Positions 17,789 to 26,895 of a stretch of 64,000 nt of DNA are shown here, piece by piece (within the stretch, counting starts at the first letter, position 1; every line of letters begins with the position of its first letter). The stretch spans positions 38,005 through 102,004 of the forward strand of contig CAZJHS010000001.1 in assembly GCA_964545895.1 (NCBI GenBank), in the 5' to 3' direction. This DNA is from UBA6183 sp964545895. Its GTDB lineage: Bacteria > Bacteroidota > Bacteroidia > UKL13-3. A program made the position numbers and the translations under genes. A model generated the notes under the pieces. It ran no database searches, was not told the origin of the DNA, and saw only the letters and a program-made list of their open reading frames with translations.

Positions 17789-18400
17789 CTAATACATGGG
17801 TTTGTATTTTTCGCCTGCCTCAACTGCAATAGGTAAATGGTTTTGTTTTGGAGGAATTGGGCAACTATAATCTGGGTTATAAGCACAGTAAGGGTTGTAG
17901 GCCAAGTTAAAATCAACCCAAATTACTGAGGCATTTAAATTAGCTTTTACATCAAGTAATCGGCCACCTTCGTAGGTTAATTTACCATTGGTTAAATCGG
18001 TAAATGGCACCATAAGTTCCACAGTATCTCTTGGGTTTACCCCCTCGTGCAAATAAGCCATCAATTGCATGGCTTTACCATTAATTTCAAAACTAAGAGT
18101 ACCTACGGGTAAGTAATTGTATGTTTTGTTTTGGGTATGAGGCATTGCAAACCAATTGGCTGCTGTATTACGGGTAAATTTGGCTTGCACCAAATAACCT
18201 TTATTTACCTCAAAATAAGGTAATCCTTTAAAGTTTTGAAGCTGTTGAGGAGTTAATGGAGAAACAGATTTATCTAAAAAGTTATAGGTTATTTTACCGC
18301 GATGCTGCAAAATGGTTTGGGTATAAAGGGCATCAGAATTTTGGCCACAGGCGCATAATAATATCAACCCAACTACCCAAACGTAAGCTACAAACTTCAT
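17789..18400 (-). CDS. DUF1684 lipoprotein
   Basis: 203 residues. The signal peptide ends in LLCAC, a lipobox. The rest is the DUF1684 domain with VPFTDLTNGKLTYEGGRLLD and the family hallmark FNLAYNPYCAYNPDYSCPIP plus a terminal VEAGEKYKP. The function of the family is unknown. Its ATG overlaps the stop of the preceding Omp28-like gene (TAATG), so it is translationally coupled to it. Confidence 0.8.
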   Translation of the reverse strand: MKFVAYVWVVGLILLCACGQNSDALYTQTILQHRGKITYNFLDKSVSPLTPQQLQNFKGLPYFEVNKGYLVQAKFTRNTAANWFAMPHTQNKTYNYLPVGTLSFEINGKAMQLMAYLHEGVNPRDTVELMVPFTDLTNGKLTYEGGRLLDVKANLNASVIWVDFNLAYNPYCAYNPDYSCPIPPKQNHLPIAVEAGEKYKPMY

Positions 18401-19320
18401 TACTCAATTACATCAATTTCTTGTACGTGCAAAATGTTTAAATCAGGCACATCTTCGTGTACAAAAACTAATAGTTTAGCGTTTTTAGGATTCACTTTTA
18501 TAAGGCTACTGATATCCATTTTATAGGCATATTGTTTCTCGAAAACACGGCCCGCACCAATCGTTAAAGTTTGATCAGTAGCAACAGCATCACCCGTTGC
18601 GAATGTGATAATATCGCGTAAAAGATGCATGTGCACATAATTAGGATTAAACTTTACTTCAAAGGTTTGTTTGTCTTCGTACTCTTGCACATCAATAATA
18701 CTATCTTCAATTAACGCAATTGATATGTATTGCTTTTTTGTAACCGCTTGTGTGTAGGTTAATTTTACACTAATAACCCCTTCTTTAGTAGCTTGATTAA
18801 ACTCGTTGGTTAACTCAATATTTACCGGAGTTGGTATGGCTAATTCTTCGTTAGTTTTGGTAGCCCAATCTTGGCGACCTAAAACACGCTCAGATTTTCC
18901 AGCAAAAAAACGTCTGTTAATAAACCCACGCGGCAATGAGCCAGGTATACCTGCTATTTGTAAAATATTGGTAGCGTCTGCTGTTCTAAAATCGTATTTA
19001 CTTTTGTAACCTTCTTTATCAATTGGCTCCACAAAGTTTTTAAGCGCTGCTAAATCAGTATGCAAAACTGCTGCAAATACTCGGTGCTGGTTAGCATCCA
19101 TAATATCTTTGGCAATTACAGCTGCGTCAGGACAGTTAACACACTGCACACCCGAAACATCTTCAATTAATACATTTTTATTTTGCGCAGCAGGTACTGT
19201 GGCTACCACATAAGTAGTATCGCGCAACTGCTTACTTTCTTCAAAATTTATTGCCGGAGGAACTTCTTTACAAGCAGCAAATACAATCGCTACTGCCATT
19301 AATGAGAATATATTTTTCAT
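18400..19320 (-). CDS. Omp28-like lipoprotein with thioredoxin-like CxxC
   Basis: 306 residues. The signal peptide ends in VFAAC, so it is probably lipid-anchored. Residues 48-75 (NVLIEDVSGVQCVNCPDA) match the Omp28 outer-membrane family, whose N-terminal half has a thioredoxin-like fold with a CxxC. The C-terminal half looks beta-rich. Its molecular role is unproven; Omp28 relatives are surface or outer-membrane proteins. It sits in a three-gene minus-strand cluster: the DUF6029 gene ends 10 bp before it, and DUF1684 follows with a 1-bp overlap. Confidence 0.7.
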   Translation of the reverse strand: MKNIFSLMAVAIVFAACKEVPPAINFEESKQLRDTTYVVATVPAAQNKNVLIEDVSGVQCVNCPDAAVIAKDIMDANQHRVFAAVLHTDLAALKNFVEPIDKEGYKSKYDFRTADATNILQIAGIPGSLPRGFINRRFFAGKSERVLGRQDWATKTNEELAIPTPVNIELTNEFNQATKEGVISVKLTYTQAVTKKQYISIALIEDSIIDVQEYEDKQTFEVKFNPNYVHMHLLRDIITFATGDAVATDQTLTIGAGRVFEKQYAYKMDISSLIKVNPKNAKLLVFVHEDVPDLNILHVQEIDVIE

Positions 19321-19330
19321 ACTTCTGCGT

Positions 19331-21022
19331 TTAGAAATTAGTTGTTAAAGTTAAGCGTGCGCCACTAAATGCAGGTTCAACCCTACAAACACCACCAGTA
19401 CAGTTTACACCTGCTACTTGTTTTAACCAAGCAGCGGTAATACGTGTAGTTTTATACGTGTAGGCCGCAAAAAAATTGTAGTAATGTACAAATTTAAACT
19501 TTTGTCCCGACTTAGGTTCATTAAGCGCGCCATGCTTTGTATTTACCATATCGGCAATAGAAAAACTCCAGTATGGAGCCACATTATACTCTATTAATAC
19601 ATTAGCTAAATTACCTAAATCTTGTTTAGTCATCAGGTATTGCGCTTCCATGCGCACACTGCGGGTTGAGTTAAATTTGTATGTAACCTCGCCAAATGGA
19701 GTAAATGCATGCACGTATGGTGCGTTTGCCTTTTTCTCTAATATGGTTTGATTGTACCCAATTACTTGCATACCTGCCATTACTTTTAACTTAGGCGTAA
19801 ATTTATGCGTTACATCTAAGTAATATTCTCTGAAGAAAATATTAGCTGAATCGTTATATAAATTAGCAATTTTTCCGCCTGCTAAGTCAACACCTTTTAA
19901 GTTTGTAACCATAGAGGTATTAAAGTTAAAATTAGTTTTTTTGTTAGGCTTGTAAGTTACTTCAACCTGAAAAGTATTTTCTCCTAACTCTTGCACCACG
20001 GCATTGTAACGTGCTAACAATCGATATGTATTTTGGCGTGTTAAGGCTGGTAAATAATTAACCAAGGCTTGATTTGAAGGATAAGGACTTGTTTCTAAAG
20101 GTGAAGTACGGAATTGGAAATTTTTGATTCTGCGATATTGCCCAGTAATTCCAAATCCTTTGGTTGAGTATGATAATGAAGTATAATAAATATCGCCACG
20201 GCCCTTAAACAATATTAAGTTTTGCGCCATAATTGCCTCTGGTGTTTTATGTGCATACTCCAAATACCACGATATTTTTTTGTACCTAACTGTGCTATAA
20301 AAATTACTAGCAAAAGCATTATAGGTTGGTACAAAACGATTTTCAATAGCATAACTATTAATGGTTGATGCGATGCTATTCATGGTAGTTTGATCGATGG
20401 TACGATTAACCAAAGAGCCTCCCAAATCAAGAGTAACTTTATCTTTAAAATTAATGCGGTGTTCTAAATTAACGCCTTTTACAATTTGCTCACGTCTATC
20501 AAACCTAAATTTTTGCTGACCAGTAAATGCCTTAAGTTTAGTATTATCAGAAACGGTGTAAATTACACGTGCACCAAGTATTGAATAATCGATACCGATA
20601 TTACGATCCTCGTAACCTCTGTATACCAATCCAGTTCCAAATTGATCGTAAAAATTACCAACGGTAATGTTAAACTTATCAATGTCTTTACTTACCTGCC
20701 AAAATCCAACACCCGAACCAGAGTATGCCACAAAGGGATCAAACAAAGGCGTGTTATTAAACACATCGTAACGCATGCTAAAATTAATGCCTTTGTATTT
20801 ATAGTTTAAAAACAACCATGCATCAGCCGATGAAAGTTCGCGTTCGTATTGCGTTGTATTTGCGCCAATGGCACTATCCTTTACATATGCATTAAAGTTA
20901 GATTGAAAATTTCCGGAGAATTGTCCCTTATCTTCGGTATTAGTAGATGATGGAGTTGTATCTTGAGCCCAAGCTCCAGTTACAGCCAAAAACAACATGC
21001 ACGTGCCTAAAAACTTTTTCAT
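19331..21022 (-). CDS. DUF6029 family outer-membrane protein
   Basis: 563 residues from ATG 21022; the codon three positions earlier is TTG. A cleavable signal peptide ends at AWAQ. The remainder is rich in alternating aromatic/polar beta strands and ends in LTLTTNF, a terminal Phe typical of outer-membrane barrels. Motifs such as GNFYDQFGTGLVYRGYEDRN near residue 125 match the DUF6029 family of Bacteroidota, which has no assigned function. It is the first gene of the cluster with the Omp28-like and DUF1684 genes, so the three may form one surface complex; that is inference from order only. Confidence 0.75.
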   Translation of the reverse strand: MKKFLGTCMLFLAVTGAWAQDTTPSSTNTEDKGQFSGNFQSNFNAYVKDSAIGANTTQYERELSSADAWLFLNYKYKGINFSMRYDVFNNTPLFDPFVAYSGSGVGFWQVSKDIDKFNITVGNFYDQFGTGLVYRGYEDRNIGIDYSILGARVIYTVSDNTKLKAFTGQQKFRFDRREQIVKGVNLEHRINFKDKVTLDLGGSLVNRTIDQTTMNSIASTINSYAIENRFVPTYNAFASNFYSTVRYKKISWYLEYAHKTPEAIMAQNLILFKGRGDIYYTSLSYSTKGFGITGQYRRIKNFQFRTSPLETSPYPSNQALVNYLPALTRQNTYRLLARYNAVVQELGENTFQVEVTYKPNKKTNFNFNTSMVTNLKGVDLAGGKIANLYNDSANIFFREYYLDVTHKFTPKLKVMAGMQVIGYNQTILEKKANAPYVHAFTPFGEVTYKFNSTRSVRMEAQYLMTKQDLGNLANVLIEYNVAPYWSFSIADMVNTKHGALNEPKSGQKFKFVHYYNFFAAYTYKTTRITAAWLKQVAGVNCTGGVCRVEPAFSGARLTLTTNF

Positions 21023-21149
21023 TAAAAACAAATTGGATATGGCGGCTAAAATAGCATTTTTTTTGCTTGAACAAAGGAAGGTAACACAATAGCTGACGTA
21101 AATTAGCCATAAGCTGTAATTTAAAACTAACGGGTACAGCTATAATTGT

Positions 21150-21157
21150 TATATTTG
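21150..21157 (+). promoter_or_regulatory. -7 element of the tmRNA promoter
   Basis: TATATTTG matches TAnnTTTG and lies 17 bp before the mature tmRNA 5' end. That leaves a short leader for RNase P processing. The -33 element is not clear. Confidence 0.55.
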
Positions 21158-21174
21158 CTGCACTTAACTAACAT

Positions 21175-21543
21175 GGGGCTGACCGGAATTGACGGGGTGA
21201 GCATCTGGCGGGTAAGCACGTAGCGCATTGAGCTGTTGGCGCTTAAATATCAATACTCAAACAATTATTTGGCGAAAATAACTTCGCTATGGCTGCCTAA
21301 TCAGGAAGATTACGCATCATGCCATTGTCTCGCAGGTGTTAGCTTAACCGCGCTTGTATCAGAGGCATCATTAGGAAAAGCCTTTTGGCCAACCGCCTTT
21401 GTTGGTTAATTGAACTTAATGGGCTACGGAATTTTTTGGCAGGTTTGGCGGCCTGAACTTTCTCGACAATTAACGCTTTACTAAACGTGTAGAAAGCTTG
21501 ACCATTCCACCTCCGGACCAGGGTTCGAATCCCTGCAGCTCCA
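21175..21543 (+). ncRNA. ssrA: Transfer-messenger RNA (tmRNA)
   Basis: The 5' end GGGGCTGACCGGAATTGACG is the standard tmRNA start, and its GGGGCTG pairs with CAGCTCC (21536-21542) at the 3' end. The T arm is GGGTTCGAATCCC, with discriminator A at 21543; CC follows but the terminal A is not encoded. The tag reading frame runs from GGC at 21271 to TAA at 21298-21300 and encodes GENNFAMAA after the charged Ala. It rescues stalled ribosomes and marks the product for proteolysis. A minus-strand open frame across it is spurious. Confidence 0.95.
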
Positions 21544-21548
21544 CCTTC

Positions 21549-21588
21549 GCCCTCCGAATCCCGATACTTGCTTCGGGAGAAGGAGGGC
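21549..21588 (+). terminator. Stem-loop just after tmRNA
   Basis: GCCCTCC (21549-21555) pairs with GGAGGGC (21582-21588), and the inner TCCCGA (21559-21564) pairs with TCGGGA (21573-21578). It is followed by an A-run rather than T, so it may be a processing or protective structure ahead of the next hairpin. Confidence 0.55.
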
Positions 21589-21595
21589 AAAAAAC

Positions 21596-21631
21596 TACCC
21601 AACTAAATAAATTTTAGCTGGGTAATTTTTT
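21596..21631 (+). terminator. Terminator of the tmRNA transcript
   Basis: ACCCA and CTAAA (21597-21607, one mismatch between them) pair with TTTAG and TGGGT (21613-21623), followed by AATTTTTT. The spacer from here to 21810 shows no gene and no clear promoter. Confidence 0.65.
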
Positions 21632-21810
21632 GCCTAAAAATACCATATATAAAAAACAAAATAAAACATAGTACCAATTTATGTAATATAGTTATTGTTA
21701 TTTGGAAAATAGTGCAAATTAGTAAGAGGATATTTGTAATTAGTATTTCCCATGTATTTAAAGCATTTAAGACCAATATGCTATGGGTTATAATAATTAA
21801 CTAGTAACAG

Positions 21811-23802
21811 ATGACTCCACTTAAATTAAAATCGCATAAAATAAAAGTTACTTACTTCACAGATCCTGTTTGCTCTACTTGCTGGGTTATAGAACCATAC
21901 ATAAACAAACTACTTACCGAGTACAGATCGCATGTAGAGGTGAGCTTTAAAATGGGCGGATTACTGCCTAATTGGGTAGATTATAAGCCTATTATAAATA
22001 ACATGCCTAAGGCTGAGTACTTAAATAAACTATGGGCCGACCAAAGCAAAAAATATGGCGTAAATCTAGATGGAAGCATTTGGTTAACCAATCCAATTCA
22101 AAGTTCATATCCTGCTTCAATTGCTTACTATGCAGCTAAAAATCAAAGCAAACAAAAGGCGAGTGATTTTTTGAGAACAATCAGGCAAATGGTGTTTATG
22201 GAAAATAAAGACATTAGCCAACAACGTCATTTAATTACTGCTGCTATTAATAACAAAATTAATTTAGAGCAATTTTTACAAGACATAGACAACGGAAGTG
22301 CGCACAATCAATTTAAGGATGATTTGATTGAGAAAGAACGTTGGAATATTACCAGTTTTCCTTCTCTTATTTTTTGCAACGAAGATGGTGAACATGAAAT
22401 CGGAATACCATCGAACAGCCACAATAACTTTGATGATTTGTACACCAATTGGGAGAATATCATAAAAAAACTAACTGCCAATCAAGCCATAAAACAAGTT
22501 GGACCGGTTACAATTATCAATCTACTAAAAAAACACAAACGTATGAGCTTAAGCGAAATAAAAACGCTTACTGGCCACTCGATTCCGTTTATTATTAAAG
22601 AGCTACAACAAGGACTAAACGAAGGTGCCATTATAGAAGAACAACATAAGTATGCGCCTTACTATTGCTATAACGATACTCCGTTTAGAATTAAGAAAAA
22701 CAAATTTAGCATAAACAAAGCCTGCATACTTGGCGGAGGAATTTGCGGAAATTACCTGGCTAATTTCTTAAAAAAGAACAATGTTGAGTCGGCTATTTAT
22801 GAAAAGCTAGCACCAAAAGATTCGAGGGGATTTGGTTTCTTACTTTTAAAAAATGGAATTGATGCATTGGATGCAATTGGACTAAAAAACAAATTGCTAC
22901 TTAAAGCAAATGCCATAAATACATTTAAAGCTATAACACCAGATGGTGGTTTAATTTATACTAAAGGATTAGAAGATTGTTTAGCAATTGGGCGTGAAGA
23001 TTTTTTAGGCATACTTACCGAAGACTTAGATCCTACACAAACTAATTACAACAAAACATTTGAAGCACTTAGTTTTAATGCACAACAAGAAATTACGGGT
23101 GTGCGTTTTAACGATGGTAGCCACATTGAATCTGAAATATATTTTGCATCAGACGGCATACGCTCTGCGGTACGCACCCAATTATTTCCGCAAAACAAAT
23201 TTACACCACTTAGCGAGCGTGAAATTGTTGGAATGGTTGACTTGCCTGAACTTGATTTGAAACAAGACGAGTTTATAAAAATTGTAGATGTTGCTGCTGG
23301 TAAATCCACTGGATTAATTCCGTTAAATAATGGAAAGTACATTTGGTTTATTCAATTTAACCAAGATACCCACCCAATAAACGATAATACACCAGAAGCA
23401 CTAAAACAATATGCCGAAAACACGATTGAAAATTATCCAGACTGGTTTAATTTAGTAATTAAAGAAAGTGATTTTAACCAAGCATTTTTATGGACCGCTC
23501 ATCGTATGGATATTTTACCTGCGTTTCATAAAAGCAAAGTTGTTTTAGCAGGCGATGCAGCACATCCATTACTTGCTTTAACCAGCCAAGGTGCAAACTC
23601 TGCGCTTGAGGATGCGGCATTTTTGCTTATGCTACTAGCTAATCAACAACCTAACGAAACAATTGAAGATGTATTTACTTCTTATTATGAATTGCGCAAA
23701 AAAGTAATACAACATTACATTGACGAAGGCGATTTGCTGCTACAAAACTTTTTAAATTTACCTTCCGATAAAAACTATAAAATCCCCCTATCACTACATT
23801 AA
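21811..23802 (+). CDS. DsbA-like / winged-helix / FAD monooxygenase fusion
   Basis: 663 residues in one frame with three parts. Residues 10-220 are a DsbA/FrnE-like thioredoxin fold with the redox motif CSTC (21-24) and a cis-Pro candidate in TSFPSLIF (181-188), resembling the SpxH-type group. Residues 228-295 look like a winged helix (INLLKKHKRMSLSEIKTLTG). Residues 300-663 are a PHBH-type FAD monooxygenase: GGGICG (308-313) for FAD, the DG motif ASDGIRSAVR (446-455) and GDAAHP (581-586). The enzyme likely hydroxylates or oxygenates a small molecule using FAD and NAD(P)H. The stop is 2 bp from the start of the aminotransferase gene, so the two are coupled. No signal peptide is present, so it acts in the cytoplasm. 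Confidence 0.8.
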   Translation: MTPLKLKSHKIKVTYFTDPVCSTCWVIEPYINKLLTEYRSHVEVSFKMGGLLPNWVDYKPIINNMPKAEYLNKLWADQSKKYGVNLDGSIWLTNPIQSSYPASIAYYAAKNQSKQKASDFLRTIRQMVFMENKDISQQRHLITAAINNKINLEQFLQDIDNGSAHNQFKDDLIEKERWNITSFPSLIFCNEDGEHEIGIPSNSHNNFDDLYTNWENIIKKLTANQAIKQVGPVTIINLLKKHKRMSLSEIKTLTGHSIPFIIKELQQGLNEGAIIEEQHKYAPYYCYNDTPFRIKKNKFSINKACILGGGICGNYLANFLKKNNVESAIYEKLAPKDSRGFGFLLLKNGIDALDAIGLKNKLLLKANAINTFKAITPDGGLIYTKGLEDCLAIGREDFLGILTEDLDPTQTNYNKTFEALSFNAQQEITGVRFNDGSHIESEIYFASDGIRSAVRTQLFPQNKFTPLSEREIVGMVDLPELDLKQDEFIKIVDVAAGKSTGLIPLNNGKYIWFIQFNQDTHPINDNTPEALKQYAENTIENYPDWFNLVIKESDFNQAFLWTAHRMDILPAFHKSKVVLAGDAAHPLLALTSQGANSALEDAAFLLMLLANQQPNETIEDVFTSYYELRKKVIQHYIDEGDLLLQNFLNLPSDKNYKIPLSLH

Positions 23803-23804
23803 TT

Positions 23805-24986
23805 ATGAGTAACTTTTCAAACCAAGCAGTAAATATTACTAGCCTACGTAAAAAAGCATACAACTACCGTTGGGCAACGTTAGAAGAAGATGTAATTCCA
23901 CTAACAGCAGCAGATCCCGACTTTCCGGTTGCCAAAGAAGTTATTGAAGCTATTAACAGCTATTGTGCTGATGGCTATTTTTCATACTGTCCGCCACAAG
24001 GCTTACCACAATTTAAAGAAGCTATTGCTAATTGGTATCAAACCCAATATCAGGCACAAGCAAATGCCGCCCATATTTTACCAGTTAACAGTGCTGCACA
24101 TGGTTTATTTATTGTGGCCAAAGCATTGGTACAACCTCATCAAAATATCATTATTCCTAACCCTGTTGATTTCCTTTTTCGCAAATCAATTGAAGCAGCA
24201 GGAGCGCAAGTAAAAACCTGCCCTGTTAATAAAATTACAGGCGAGTTTGATATGGAAGAATTAGCGTCTAAAATAGATAGCAACACTGAGGCCATATTTA
24301 TATGCAATCCTAACAATCCATTAGGTATGGCTTATAGTGCCGCACATTTAAACCAAATTATTACATTAGCCCAAAAGCATAATTTGCATGTGGTATCAGA
24401 TGAAATATGGGCTGACATCACATTTGATTTTCCAACAACCAGCCTATTATCTCAAAACTTAATAAGCTATGATAAAAAAATTATGATAGCTGGATTATCA
24501 AAAAACTTTGGACTTGCCGGATTAAGAATTGGATACATTGTATGTACTAACCAACAACAGTTTGATAGCATTTATGAATCATCGCAGCATGCCAGTACGG
24601 CATTTGGCATTTCGGGCGTATCGCAAGCAGCAGGCACAGCGGCATTAAATCATGCACAATATTGGCTAACCGATTTTAAAGCACACCTTGCTAAAATGCG
24701 CCAACTTACGTTGCAATTTGTTAACCAAGCCAAGTTTTTAAACCCAGTTAATCCCAATGCTACTTACCTGGCTTTTCCAACGGTAACTAACACAAAACTA
24801 ACTGCCGAAGAAGTGGTAACACTCATTCATCAAAAAGGTAGAGTGGCGCTTGTTCCTGGCGGTACTTCTTGGTTCGAATCTCAATCTGAGGGACATTTGC
24901 GCATTTGCTATGCCACATCCGAATCTATTTTAAGTTTGGCATTTGAACGTATACAAAAAATACAACATCAAATTTTAGCTGATTAA
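23805..24986 (+). CDS. Class I/II PLP-dependent aminotransferase
   Basis: 393 residues, fold type I. It shows the substrate-side AADPDFPV near residue 35, the NPNNPLG turn (168-174), SDEIW with Asp199 contacting the pyridine nitrogen, the Schiff-base lysine Lys233 in GLSKNFGLAGLRIG, and a C-terminal EGHLRICYA whose Arg binds the substrate carboxylate. The exact amino acid is not evident; the architecture is close to aspartate/aromatic aminotransferases and MalY/PatB-type enzymes. It begins 2 bp after the fusion monooxygenase and likely works on the same metabolite or pathway. Confidence 0.85.
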   Translation: MSNFSNQAVNITSLRKKAYNYRWATLEEDVIPLTAADPDFPVAKEVIEAINSYCADGYFSYCPPQGLPQFKEAIANWYQTQYQAQANAAHILPVNSAAHGLFIVAKALVQPHQNIIIPNPVDFLFRKSIEAAGAQVKTCPVNKITGEFDMEELASKIDSNTEAIFICNPNNPLGMAYSAAHLNQIITLAQKHNLHVVSDEIWADITFDFPTTSLLSQNLISYDKKIMIAGLSKNFGLAGLRIGYIVCTNQQQFDSIYESSQHASTAFGISGVSQAAGTAALNHAQYWLTDFKAHLAKMRQLTLQFVNQAKFLNPVNPNATYLAFPTVTNTKLTAEEVVTLIHQKGRVALVPGGTSWFESQSEGHLRICYATSESILSLAFERIQKIQHQILAD

Positions 24987-25077
24987 ATAGGGATACTGCT
25001 TGATATTGCCTTGCAAAATGAGGGCGGGTATTATTTGTTGAAAACAATCAACCTGCAATACCGTTATTCGTGTACAA

Positions 25078-25085
25078 TAAATTTG
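25078..25085 (+). promoter_or_regulatory. Candidate -7 element of thyA, very close to the start codon
   Basis: TAAATTTG fits TAnnTTTG and ends 8 bp before the ATG at 25094. A transcript from it would start at or just before the start codon. No good -33 TTTG is seen. Confidence 0.35.
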
Positions 25086-25093
25086 CATTTGGC

Positions 25094-25888
25094 ATGACCC
25101 AATACGAAGAGCTTTTAGCACACATATACCAAACAGGAACTTTTAAAAGTGATAGAACAGGAACAGGAACCAAAAGTATTTTTGGAGCCCAAATTCGCTT
25201 TAATTTAGCAGAAGGATTTCCATTAGTAACCACCAAAAAAGTTCATTTAAAATCTATTATCCACGAGTTATTGTGGTTTATAAAAGGCGAAACCAATACC
25301 AAATATTTAAAAGATAACGGAGTTAGTATTTGGGATGAGTGGGCTTCGCCCGAAGGCGAACTTGGCCCAGTTTATGGCTACCAATGGCGCAGTTGGCCTG
25401 CAGCTAATGGTAAACATATTGACCAATTGATGGAAGTAATTGAAACCATCAAAAAAAATCCCGACTCGCGCAGAATGATTGTAAGTGCATGGAATGTGGC
25501 TGATTTACCTCAAATGGCACTTATGCCTTGCCATGCATTTTTTCAGTTTTATGTAGCAGATGGTAAATTAAGCTGCCAACTTTATCAACGCAGTGCCGAT
25601 ATGTTTTTAGGTGTGCCGTTTAATATTGCCTCATACGCTTTGTTAACACATATGATTGCCCAAGTATGCAATTTACAAGTGGGCGATTTTATACACACGT
25701 TTGGCGATGCTCACATATACAGCAATCACTTTGAGCAAGTTGAATTACAACTAACGCGTGAGGCTCGCCCATACCCTACACTGCGCATCAACCCTAATGT
25801 AACCAACATTTTAGATTTTGTGTACGATGATTTTACTGTAGAAAACTATAACCCACACCCTGCTATTAAAGCTCCGGTAGCGGTTTAG
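25094..25888 (+). CDS. thyA: Thymidylate synthase
   Basis: 264 residues from ATG 25094, the exact length of E. coli ThyA; an in-frame GTG at 25070 would add eight unconserved residues. It has SDRTGTGTKSIFGAQ at the N terminus, the catalytic cysteine in LMPCHAFFQFY, CQLYQRSADMFLGVPFNIAS binding dUMP, and FGDAHIYSNH. It converts dUMP to dTMP with methylene-tetrahydrofolate. The polyprenyl synthase follows after 28 bp. Confidence 0.97.
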   Translation: MTQYEELLAHIYQTGTFKSDRTGTGTKSIFGAQIRFNLAEGFPLVTTKKVHLKSIIHELLWFIKGETNTKYLKDNGVSIWDEWASPEGELGPVYGYQWRSWPAANGKHIDQLMEVIETIKKNPDSRRMIVSAWNVADLPQMALMPCHAFFQFYVADGKLSCQLYQRSADMFLGVPFNIASYALLTHMIAQVCNLQVGDFIHTFGDAHIYSNHFEQVELQLTREARPYPTLRINPNVTNILDFVYDDFTVENYNPHPAIKAPVAV

Positions 25889-25916
25889 TGTTTTACCTTT
25901 TATTGATGCTATTATT

Positions 25917-26891
25917 TTGAAAACCTACAAAGAACTTTATGCATTGGTTGAGCAACAAATTGCCCAACTTAAATACACCCAACAACCAGTTGAACTCTAT
26001 CAACCAATTGAGTATATGATGGCCTTGGGCGGAAAACGCCTTAGGCCAGTATTAACACTGATGGCAGCTAATATTTTTACAACCGAAATTGGGCAAGCTA
26101 TGCCTGCTGCTTTGGCTGTTGAAATGTTTCATAATTTTAGTTTGGTGCATGATGATATTATGGACAAAGCCGACATTAGACGCGGCCAACCTACCGTGCA
26201 TAAAAAATGGAACGAAACCATTGCAATTCTATCAGGTGATTTGATGATGATTAAGGCTATTGATTTATTGTGCGAAAGCAAACATCAAAACTTAGCCGAG
26301 TTAATTAAATTGTTTAATACCACCGCTGCCGAGGTATGCGAAGGCCAGCAATGGGATATGAACTTTGAAACAATAGACCACGTTTCGGAAGAAGAATATT
26401 TAAACATGATTACGCTTAAAACTGCTGTATTGATTGGTTGCAGTTTAAAACTTGGTGCTATGGTTTCGGGTGCATCTCATGCCGATGCCGAACACCTGTA
26501 TCAATTTGGTAAAAACATTGGCATTGCGTTTCAGATACAAGATGATATTTTAGATAGTTTTGGCGAAGGTGATAAAGTTGGTAAAAAAATTGGAGGCGAT
26601 ATTTTAGCCAATAAAAAAACATTGCTTTTAATTGAAGCTAAACAATTAGCAACAGGCCAACTTAAAACTGATTTAAACAATTGGTTGTTAGCTACCGAGT
26701 ATAATCCAGATGAAAAAATAAACGCCATATTAGCTATTTACAATGCTTGCCAAGTGCGCCAAAAAGCCGAGCAACTTAAAGAGCAATACTTACAATTGGC
26801 ATTTAAACATTTGGCCCAAGTAAGTGCACCAACCGAAAATACTACACCGCTTAAGCAAACAGCCATTGATTTAATGGAGCGCATGAGCTAA
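25917..26891 (+). CDS. Polyprenyl diphosphate synthase
   Basis: 324 residues from a TTG start; no ATG lies upstream in frame. The trans-isoprenyl synthase motifs are GGKRLRPVL, first Asp-rich motif DDIMDKADIRRGQPTVHK, and second Asp-rich motif FQIQDDILDSFGE, with KKIGGDILANKKTLL. The chain-length region before the first Asp-rich motif has small residues (HNFSLVHDD), which suggests a medium to long product, but farnesyl, geranylgeranyl and octaprenyl options remain open. It supplies isoprenoids for quinones or cell-wall carrier lipid. The next gene begins 4 bp later. Confidence 0.85.
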   Translation: MKTYKELYALVEQQIAQLKYTQQPVELYQPIEYMMALGGKRLRPVLTLMAANIFTTEIGQAMPAALAVEMFHNFSLVHDDIMDKADIRRGQPTVHKKWNETIAILSGDLMMIKAIDLLCESKHQNLAELIKLFNTTAAEVCEGQQWDMNFETIDHVSEEEYLNMITLKTAVLIGCSLKLGAMVSGASHADAEHLYQFGKNIGIAFQIQDDILDSFGEGDKVGKKIGGDILANKKTLLLIEAKQLATGQLKTDLNNWLLATEYNPDEKINAILAIYNACQVRQKAEQLKEQYLQLAFKHLAQVSAPTENTTPLKQTAIDLMERMS

Positions 26892-26895
26892 CACA

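Noticed and set aside
21339..21602. Minus-strand open frame of 87 codons over the tmRNA
   Set aside because: It lies across the tmRNA 3' half and its hairpins; the base pattern is explained by RNA structure.
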